This document shows, piece after piece, positions 55,314 through 64,000 of a stretch of 64,000 bases of DNA (its first letter is position 1; each line of letters starts with the position of its first letter). Under the pieces are notes generated by a model. It was not told the origin of the DNA and did no database searches. It worked only from the letters and a program-made list of their open reading frames with translations. This DNA comes from an uncultured Myxococcales bacterium (GTDB lineage: Bacteria; Myxococcota_A; UBA9042). Made by a program: the position numbers and the translations under genes. The stretch covers positions 1-64,000 of the forward strand of contig CAIXGW010000357.1 of assembly GCA_903919145.1 (NCBI GenBank), read 5' to 3'.

Positions 55314-57287
55314 ATGTCAGAGACCCGCCAGTTCCAGGCCTATACCAAGAAGCTCCTCGACCTGATGATCCACAGCATCTACGCCCACAAAGACGTCTTT
55401 GTCAGAGAGCTCATCTCCAACGCGTCGGATGCGATTGACAAGGTGCGCTTTGAAGCCCTGACCAACAGCGAATTGCTGGAGGGCGACGGCGACTTCAAGA
55501 TCAAGCTGTTTCCCAATGCAGAGAAGCACACGCTAAGCATCTCTGACAACGGCATCGGCATGACCTATGACGAGGTGATCGAACACATCGGCACCATCGC
55601 CCGCTCGGGGTCAGAAGCCTTTGCAGAGAAGCTCAAGGCCGCTGGCGGTGACGCGGCAACTCCCGACCTGATTGGCCAGTTTGGCGTGGGCTTCTACTCA
55701 GCGTTCATGGTCGCCAAGAAGGTGACCTTGCACACCTGCAAGGCCGGCGCCGACCACAGCGTCCGCTGGGAGTCCCTGGGCGACGGCGAGTACACCATCG
55801 AGAAGGGCGACAAGACCCGCCGCGGCACCACGATTACCCTGTATCTGCGCGACAAAGAAGCCCCGCGGGTAGAGGGCGAAGAGGACGAGGACCACGAAGT
55901 CTTCAACCAGGACAGCTACAGCGACACCTGGACCATCAAGCGCATTGTCAAGAAGTACTCTGACTTCATTGCATTTCCGATCGTAATGGACGTCGAGAAG
56001 CACGAGCACGAGCGCGACGAGGAAGGCAACGTCGTCGAAGGCGGCAAGTCAGAGACCAAGATCGTCGAAGAGCAGATCAACTCTGGCAAGGCCCTGTGGA
56101 CGCGGCAGTCGAGCTCGATCGAGAAGGAAGAGTACAGCGCCTTCTACAAGCACCTCTCGCGCGACTGGACCGATCCGGCCGACACCCTGCACTTCCACGT
56201 CGAAGGCGCCCAGGAATGGACGGCGCTGCTCTTTGTGCCAGAGAAGGCGCCCTTTGACCTGTACTCTCGCGAGCCCAAGCGCGGCCTGCAGCTGTACATC
56301 AAGCGCGTGTTCATTGGCGAAGACATCAAGGAGCTGGTGCCCGAGCACTTCCGCTTTCTCAAGGGTCTGGTCGACTCGGCCGATCTGCCGCTCAACGTGT
56401 CGCGAGAGACGGTGCAGCAGGACCGCCAGGTGCCGCTCATCCGCAAGCGCATTGCCACCAAGGTGACCAGCCACTTCAAGGACATGCTCAGCAAGGACCG
56501 CGCTGGCTATGAGAAGCTGTGGGTCGAGCTGGGCCAGTGCATCAAAGAGGGCTTCCACTACGAGCCGGCCAGCAAAGACAAGCTGGCCGACATTGTGTTG
56601 GTCCGCAGCACCCACGGCCCGGGCTGGACCACGCTGGCCGAAGTCGCGGCGCGCAAGCAAGAAGGCCAGACGGCCATCTACTACCTGACGGGAGACAAGC
56701 TCGACGTGCTGCAAAACGCCCCGCAGCTTGAGGTTTTCCGCAAGCGCGACGTCGAAGTGCTGCTGCTGCCTGACCCGGTGGACGAGATCATGGTCGCCGC
56801 GCTGGAGAAGTACGCCGACCTGCCGATCAAGTCGGCCGCCAAGGGCGAGCTGGACGGCCTGCCAGAGAGCGCCGAAGCCGCCGAGCACAAGAAAGAGCAA
56901 GAGGGCACCTACAAGCCATTGGTCGAGCGCCTGAGCAAGCTACTGGCCGACCAGGTCAAGGAAGTGCGGATCTCCGAGCGCCTGACCGACAGCGCAGTGT
57001 GCCTGGTCAGCGAAGAGAACGGCTTGTCTGCCCAGTACGAGCGCATGCTGCAGGCGATGGGCCAAGACGTGCCCGTGCAGAAGCGCGTGTTGGAGGTCAA
57101 CCCGGACCACGGGCTCATCCAGGCCCTGGCGGCCCTGGCAGAGCGAGACAAGTCCGACGAGCGGCTGGGCGACTACGCCGAGATGCTGCTGGATCAAGCG
57201 CTGCTGGCCGAAGGCGCGCCGCTCAAGAACCCGGCGAAGTTCGCCCAGCGCATCGCTGGCGTGATGGCCGCGGCGGTTGGGCACTAG
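55314..57287 (+). CDS. htpG: Chaperone protein HtpG (Hsp90)
   Basis: ETRQFQAYTKKLLDLMIHSIYAHKDVFVRELISNASDAIDK, GQFGVGFYSAFMVA. Confidence 0.98.
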   Translation: MSETRQFQAYTKKLLDLMIHSIYAHKDVFVRELISNASDAIDKVRFEALTNSELLEGDGDFKIKLFPNAEKHTLSISDNGIGMTYDEVIEHIGTIARSGSEAFAEKLKAAGGDAATPDLIGQFGVGFYSAFMVAKKVTLHTCKAGADHSVRWESLGDGEYTIEKGDKTRRGTTITLYLRDKEAPRVEGEEDEDHEVFNQDSYSDTWTIKRIVKKYSDFIAFPIVMDVEKHEHERDEEGNVVEGGKSETKIVEEQINSGKALWTRQSSSIEKEEYSAFYKHLSRDWTDPADTLHFHVEGAQEWTALLFVPEKAPFDLYSREPKRGLQLYIKRVFIGEDIKELVPEHFRFLKGLVDSADLPLNVSRETVQQDRQVPLIRKRIATKVTSHFKDMLSKDRAGYEKLWVELGQCIKEGFHYEPASKDKLADIVLVRSTHGPGWTTLAEVAARKQEGQTAIYYLTGDKLDVLQNAPQLEVFRKRDVEVLLLPDPVDEIMVAALEKYADLPIKSAAKGELDGLPESAEAAEHKKEQEGTYKPLVERLSKLLADQVKEVRISERLTDSAVCLVSEENGLSAQYERMLQAMGQDVPVQKRVLEVNPDHGLIQALAALAERDKSDERLGDYAEMLLDQALLAEGAPLKNPAKFAQRIAGVMAAAVGH

Positions 57288-57295
57288 TCCGCCAA

Positions 57296-57339
57296 ACCCC
57301 AAGTTCGTTCGGCGTTCCGCAACGGACGTGGTTTGGGGT
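57296..57339. terminator. Long hairpin downstream of htpG
   Basis: ACCCCAA/TTGGGGT, GTTCGTT/AACGGAC and CGG-CGTT-CCG stacked stems; no U-tract on the + strand. Confidence 0.55.
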
Positions 57340-57358
57340 ACGGAAAAAGACCCAGCAG

Positions 57359-57424
57359 TAGTAGCCAAGGCCCGTGAACAAGAACCGGGTGTAACCCGGA
57401 TCGAATTAACGGCCTTGGGTACTA
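57359..57424. other. Strong imperfect hairpin: terminator or structured RNA candidate between convergent genes
   Basis: AGTAGCCAAGGCC pairs with GGCCTTGGGTACT (one mismatch), inner CCGGGT-GTA-ACCCGG perfect stem; on the minus strand it is followed by TCTTTTTCC. Confidence 0.6.
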
Positions 57425-57431
57425 GCAGCAC

Positions 57432-57779
57432 CTACCCGCGCTTGGCCTGACAGTCCCCGCAGTCCTCGATCCACGGCGTGTCATCCAGGGCTCCGTAGGG
57501 AAAGGCGACGCCGCAGCTCTGGCACTTGCCCCACTGGTCGGTGCCCAGCCGCCGCTGAGCCGCGCTGATCTGGTTGAGAAACCGCCGCAACCTCTCGACC
57601 GGCTTCTCGCCCGGCTTGCCCTCTCCAGGCAGGTCCATCGTTGCCAAGGTGGCGTTCTGCTTGGAGAGAAGCTCGGTCAGCTTGGCGTTGACGGCCATGC
57701 CTTTGCGCATGATGTCGCCGCGCCAGCGGGCCAATTGCTCAGGCGTGGGGGGATGAACGGGCGCGGTCGGCATCGGCAA
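57432..57779 (-). CDS. DksA/TraR-family C4 zinc finger protein
   Basis: CQSCGVAFPYGALDDTPWIEDCGDC preceded by coiled-coil-like N-terminus. Confidence 0.88.
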   Translation of the reverse strand: MPMPTAPVHPPTPEQLARWRGDIMRKGMAVNAKLTELLSKQNATLATMDLPGEGKPGEKPVERLRRFLNQISAAQRRLGTDQWGKCQSCGVAFPYGALDDTPWIEDCGDCQAKRG

Positions 57780-57958
57780 CCTCTTGAAGCGGGGGACCGG
57801 CAGGATGGCACGCGCCGCGCGAGCTTGCCATGGCAGTTCGCTGCTTGAGGGCCGCCCGGCTTGCCTCTGCCGCCGCCTGTCCTATGCTGACTTGCGCTGA
57901 ACCGCGCGGCGCCGACAACGCGATCGGCGCGCGCCTTCTCCAACCCAACGGCTTGCCT

Positions 57959-58282
57959 ATGTCCAACCCCAAGGATCAGAACCGCGACGACCAGGGCGTG
58001 CTCTTGGCCACCCGACCGCGCGTCAAGCGGCCTACGCTCTACAACGTGCTGCTGCACAATGACGATTACACCACCCAAGAGCTGGTCGTCGAAGTGCTGA
58101 AGACCTTCTTTGGCAAGAGCGAAGCCGAGGCCATGACCATCATGCTCACCGTGCACCACAAGGGCATGGGCGTGGCCGGCACCTACTCCAAAGACGTGGC
58201 CGAGTCCAAGGTCGCCCAAGTCACCGATTTTGCGCGGGCCAATGGTGCTCCGCTCAAGCTCACCGTCGAACCCGCTACCTGA
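57959..58282 (+). CDS. clpS: ATP-dependent Clp protease adaptor ClpS
   Basis: YNVLLHNDDYTTQELVVEVLKTFFGKSEAEAMTIMLTVHHKGMGVAGTYSKDVAESKV. Confidence 0.97.
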   Translation: MSNPKDQNRDDQGVLLATRPRVKRPTLYNVLLHNDDYTTQELVVEVLKTFFGKSEAEAMTIMLTVHHKGMGVAGTYSKDVAESKVAQVTDFARANGAPLKLTVEPAT

Positions 58283-58289
58283 GGCCCCC

Positions 58290-60698
<2,409 letters not shown>

Positions 60699-60719
60699 AG
60701 ACTGCGGGGCTTGCTGCCG

Positions 60720-61337
60720 CTACCGCCCCAGCGCCCGCGCCACAGCATCCACCAGCACAGCGTCTTCTGGCAGCAGCGCCTTGCCGTCGCGGCCCAGCGG
60801 CGGCACGACCACGCAGCCCAGATTGGCCAGCCGCGCCAAAGACTCTCGCAAGATCGCGTTGACCATGCTGCCGTGCATCGTCGGCGCCAGCACAATCCGC
60901 GCCCTGCCCGCCTCTTGCAGCCCCAGGGCGCTGGCCAGCGTGGTGGTCACTGCGTTGTCGGCAATGCCCGCGGCCAGCTTGTTGAGCGTCGAGTAGGTCG
61001 CCGGCGCCACCAGGTACACGTCCATGGCCCGCTCAACGTGCTGCGCGCGGCCATCCAGCGCAGAGACCAGCGGCTGCAGCGTGGTCCACTCCAGGGCATC
61101 GCGGGTCACAAACTGCAGGGCCGCTGGCGTGGCATAGGCGTACACCTCCGCACCCGCACGGCGCAATTCGCGGGCCAGCGCCGGGGTGCGAAACGCGGCA
61201 ATCCCGCCGGTCACCAGCAGCGCCACGGCTTTGCCGGCCAGCCGGTCTGACGTCATCGCCAGCGCGCGGTCGCCATCCAGCAGCTCGCCCAGAGCCCAGC
61301 GAAAATCGTCTGGCCCTGCGGCCGTGGGCCCGGTCAT
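60720..61337 (-). CDS. CoaC-like flavoprotein (phosphopantothenoylcysteine decarboxylase domain, stand-alone)
   Basis: AVALLVTGGIAAFRTPALARELRRAGAEVYAYATPAALQFV, VYLVAPATYSTLNKLAAGIADNAVTTTL, IVLAPTMHGSMV. Confidence 0.85.
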   Translation of the reverse strand: MTGPTAAGPDDFRWALGELLDGDRALAMTSDRLAGKAVALLVTGGIAAFRTPALARELRRAGAEVYAYATPAALQFVTRDALEWTTLQPLVSALDGRAQHVERAMDVYLVAPATYSTLNKLAAGIADNAVTTTLASALGLQEAGRARIVLAPTMHGSMVNAILRESLARLANLGCVVVPPLGRDGKALLPEDAVLVDAVARALGR

Positions 61338-64000
61338 GGGGCAAAGACGCCGTTGGTCACGGTGATCTGGTCGAGCACCACGCCAAAGCCCTCGTTGGCG
61401 GCGCCGTCGGTGGTGTTGAACTCAAAGCGGATCGCGTAGTTGGCGTCGACCGGCATCCCAGCGGTAAACGGCGCCAGATCCACCTTGACGTGCTGCCAGC
61501 CGTTGATCTGAAAGTCCTGCTTCTTGATCCACACCTGAATGGGCGGCGGCGGCTTGGTGCCTACCGGAACGACCTGCTGAATCCAGACGCGCAGGACGTC
61601 GTACACATCGCCGCCCTCTGTGGCCATGTACAGGTCAAAGTCCAGGTTGGGGTACTTGGCCCCGGCGCTGATCGGCGGGGTCACGGCGTTGCCAAAGCTG
61701 GCACCAAAGTTGAAGCTCATGATCGAGAAGTCGCCAAAATACAAGGCGCCGGGCGTGTCTTTGTAGGGTCCGCTGCAGAAGTTGGGCAGGCCCGCGGGGC
61801 ACTGGAACTTGTACATCAGCTGCCAGCCCTGGGTAGGCGAGATGCTGTTGTCCAGGACCATCCCCTTGAGGTGGTTGGTGTCAAAGTCGTTCTGGTACAA
61901 GATGTTGCTTGGGCAGCTGGCCACGGCCGAGTAGGCGCACTTGCCCAAAGTGCAGTTGTTGGTGGTGCAAGGCTTGCCGTCGTCGCACTGGGCGGCAGTC
62001 GAGCAGCAGTTGGGGTCTGGCTTGCTGGCACAGGCGTCTTTGCCTTCGTCGCAGTAGCCAATCACGCAGGCCCCGCCCTTGCACACGGTCTGGGTGGTCG
62101 AAATGCACTCGCCGGTCTCTGAGCAGACGTCGCCCGAGGTACAGAACTTGCCGTCGTCGCAGGCTTCGCCCGGCTTCTTGGGGATGTTCTCGCACTGCTT
62201 GGACGTCTCGCTGCACACGCCGGGGTAGCAGCCACTGCCCTCGCACATTAGCGGCTGGCCCGCGCACTGACCGGCGCCGTCGCAGATGTCCTCTACGGTA
62301 CAGAACTTGCCGTCTTCGCAGCCGTAGCCCTTGTCCAGCGGCTTGACGGCGCACTTGAAGGTGGTGGCCGAGGTCGACTGGCACGCCTGCTCGGCGCAGG
62401 CCGTGTTCTTGCACGTCGGCGGGGGGGCGCCAGCCAGGCACTTGCCGCCCTTGCAGACGTCGCCCACGGTGCAGCCGTTGCCGTCGGCGTCGCAGGGGCT
62501 GCTGTCGGCCTTGGAGACCTTCTCGCAGGTGCCGGTGGCGCCATTGCAGACAGCGTTGTTGCACGAGTCGGCCAGCGCTGAGCAGTCTTTGGGCTTGCCG
62601 CCGGTGCAGGTGCCGGCGCTGCAGATACCGGTGCCGGCCTGCACGCACTTGTTGGCGACGTCGCAGGTCTGGGTGGTCGGCGCGTTGGCGTAGGCGCACT
62701 TGCCGGCACTGCAGGAGTCCACGGTGCAGGGGTTCTTGTCGTCGCAGTCGGTGGCCGCCGCGCACTGGCAGGTGTTGACCGACTTGCAGGCGCCGGCCGA
62801 GCAGGTGTCGCTGGTGCAGGCGTTGCCGTCGTCGCACTTGCCGGTGTCGTCGGCGGCAAACACGCAGCCCTTGGCCCCGCAAGAGTCCTTGGTGCACGGG
62901 TTGTTGTCATTGCAGCCGTTGTCCTGGCCCTGGCTGACGCACTTGCCAGAGTTCTCGTCGCACTGGTCGTAGGTGCAGGGCACGCCGTCGTCGCAAGAAA
63001 CCTTGGCACCCGAGCACAGGCCCAGCGCGTTGCAGGCGTCGCCGCTGGTGCACTTGACGCCGTCGTCGCACACACCGGTTGTCGGCGCGGTGACGCAGCC
63101 CTTCTTGGGGTCGCAATTGTCCAGGGTGCAGGGGTTCTTGTCATCGCAGGTCACCGGTCCGCCGCTGCAGACGCCCTTGGTGCAGAGGGTGGCGGTGGTG
63201 CACGAGTTGTTGTCGTCGCAGGCCTTGCCCTCGTTGTTGGGCACGCCAATGCAGTCGCCGCTGCCCGGATCACACTTGGCGGTGCTGCAGATGTCTTCCG
63301 AGGCTGTGCAGACGACGATCGTCTCTGGATTGACCAGGCAGGTCCCGGCTTTGCAGGCAAATTTGCCGCCGCACGGGGTGTTCTTCTCGGCGCAGTCCAC
63401 GTCGGTCTTGCAGCCGCACAGCTTGGAAGAGGCGGTGCCAACGCACTTGCCGGTCACGCACTTGTCGGCCTCGGTGCAGCCGTTGCCGTCGTCGCAGGGG
63501 CCGACCTTGATCGAGGTGGTGGTGCAGCCTTCAGCCAGGTCGCAGCCGATGTTCACGCACGGCTCGTTGTTGGCGCAGAGCTCTTTGACCGGCTGGAACA
63601 CACAGCCTTTGGCGGGGTCGCAGGTGTCCTTGGTGCAGGGGATGCTGTCGTTGCAGGCCTTGTCTGTGCCTTTGCAGGCGCCGTTGACGCAGATGTCGGC
63701 GTCGGTGCAGGCGTTGTTGTCATTGCAGGTGGCGTCCAGGCTGGAGATGGGCTCGTGCTTGACGATCTTGCCCTGGTCGCAGTAGTCGATGGTGCACGGG
63801 TTCTTGTCGTCGTAGTCCGAGGCGCTGGCGGCCACGCACAAGCCCACGCCGTCGCACTTCTTGCCGCAGGCCCCCAAGCCGCACTTGGTGCCGCTTGGCC
63901 TGGCGGTCTTGAGGCACTCGCCGGTGGCGGTGCAGGCGGCCACTTCGCACTCGCCGGCTTCGTCCAGGGGATTGGTGCAGCTCTCTCCCGCTTGGCGCAG
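61334..64000 (-). CDS. Large Cys-rich CDDGN-repeat secreted protein with C-terminal jelly-roll-like domain; 5' end outside the window
   Basis: Frame stays open to the window edge (LRQAGESCTNPLDEAGECEVAACTATGEC...); many CDDGN-ACT / CDDKNPCT units. Confidence 0.88.
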   Translation of the reverse strand: MRQAGESCTNPLDEAGECEVAACTATGECLKTARPSGTKCGLGACGKKCDGVGLCVAASASDYDDKNPCTIDYCDQGKIVKHEPISSLDATCNDNNACTDADICVNGACKGTDKACNDSIPCTKDTCDPAKGCVFQPVKELCANNEPCVNIGCDLAEGCTTTSIKVGPCDDGNGCTEADKCVTGKCVGTASSKLCGCKTDVDCAEKNTPCGGKFACKAGTCLVNPETIVVCTASEDICSTAKCDPGSGDCIGVPNNEGKACDDNNSCTTATLCTKGVCSGGPVTCDDKNPCTLDNCDPKKGCVTAPTTGVCDDGVKCTSGDACNALGLCSGAKVSCDDGVPCTYDQCDENSGKCVSQGQDNGCNDNNPCTKDSCGAKGCVFAADDTGKCDDGNACTSDTCSAGACKSVNTCQCAAATDCDDKNPCTVDSCSAGKCAYANAPTTQTCDVANKCVQAGTGICSAGTCTGGKPKDCSALADSCNNAVCNGATGTCEKVSKADSSPCDADGNGCTVGDVCKGGKCLAGAPPPTCKNTACAEQACQSTSATTFKCAVKPLDKGYGCEDGKFCTVEDICDGAGQCAGQPLMCEGSGCYPGVCSETSKQCENIPKKPGEACDDGKFCTSGDVCSETGECISTTQTVCKGGACVIGYCDEGKDACASKPDPNCCSTAAQCDDGKPCTTNNCTLGKCAYSAVASCPSNILYQNDFDTNHLKGMVLDNSISPTQGWQLMYKFQCPAGLPNFCSGPYKDTPGALYFGDFSIMSFNFGASFGNAVTPPISAGAKYPNLDFDLYMATEGGDVYDVLRVWIQQVVPVGTKPPPPIQVWIKKQDFQINGWQHVKVDLAPFTAGMPVDANYAIRFEFNTTDGAANEGFGVVLDQITVTNGVFAP

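Noticed and set aside
57359-57424. Possible tRNA or integron attC site
   Set aside because: No cloverleaf, no T-loop GGTTCGAATCC, no RYYYAAC/GTTRRRY boxes, no integrase nearby; kept only as hairpin candidate
61334-64000. Periodic CDDGN DNA repeats as a CRISPR-like array
   Set aside because: Repeats are protein-coding, variable in spacing and in frame with a single long ORF; no cas genes

Overview
64 kb of GC-rich, gene-dense bacterial chromosome. The many Cys-rich CDDGNACT-type secreted lipoproteins and the codon bias suggest a Myxococcota/Deltaproteobacteria-like lineage (inference only). Most of it is housekeeping: kbl, sucA-sucB-lpd, nadE, malQ-glgC-glgA, glyA, a complete liv branched-chain amino acid ABC cluster, pgi-like, mutM, murJ, uppP, a CoaB-like gene, an amidase, a hybrid histidine kinase, an FAD oxidase, a dCMP deaminase, htpG, a DksA/TraR-like gene, clpS-clpA and a CoaC-like gene. 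No phage, CRISPR, rRNA or tRNA was recognised. The most unusual signals are: (1) a cyclic-nucleotide-binding domain inside the 2-oxoglutarate dehydrogenase E1 protein; (2) a LivG-type ABC ATPase interrupted by two hydrophobic, apparently transmembrane insertions; (3) two unrelated-looking tandem arrays (55 bp and 112 bp units) that share a ~27 bp dyad core; (4) a lipoprotein signal peptide built from nine 15-bp tandem repeats; (5) strong stacked hairpins between htpG and the DksA-like gene, and a MITE-like inverted repeat overlapping the glyA stop codon; (6) a truncated TM-PAS fragment abutting an apparently 5'-truncated cytochrome c gene. CDS starts were adjusted by eye where the supplied ORF was clearly over-extended. 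All functional calls are from motif recognition without database searches.
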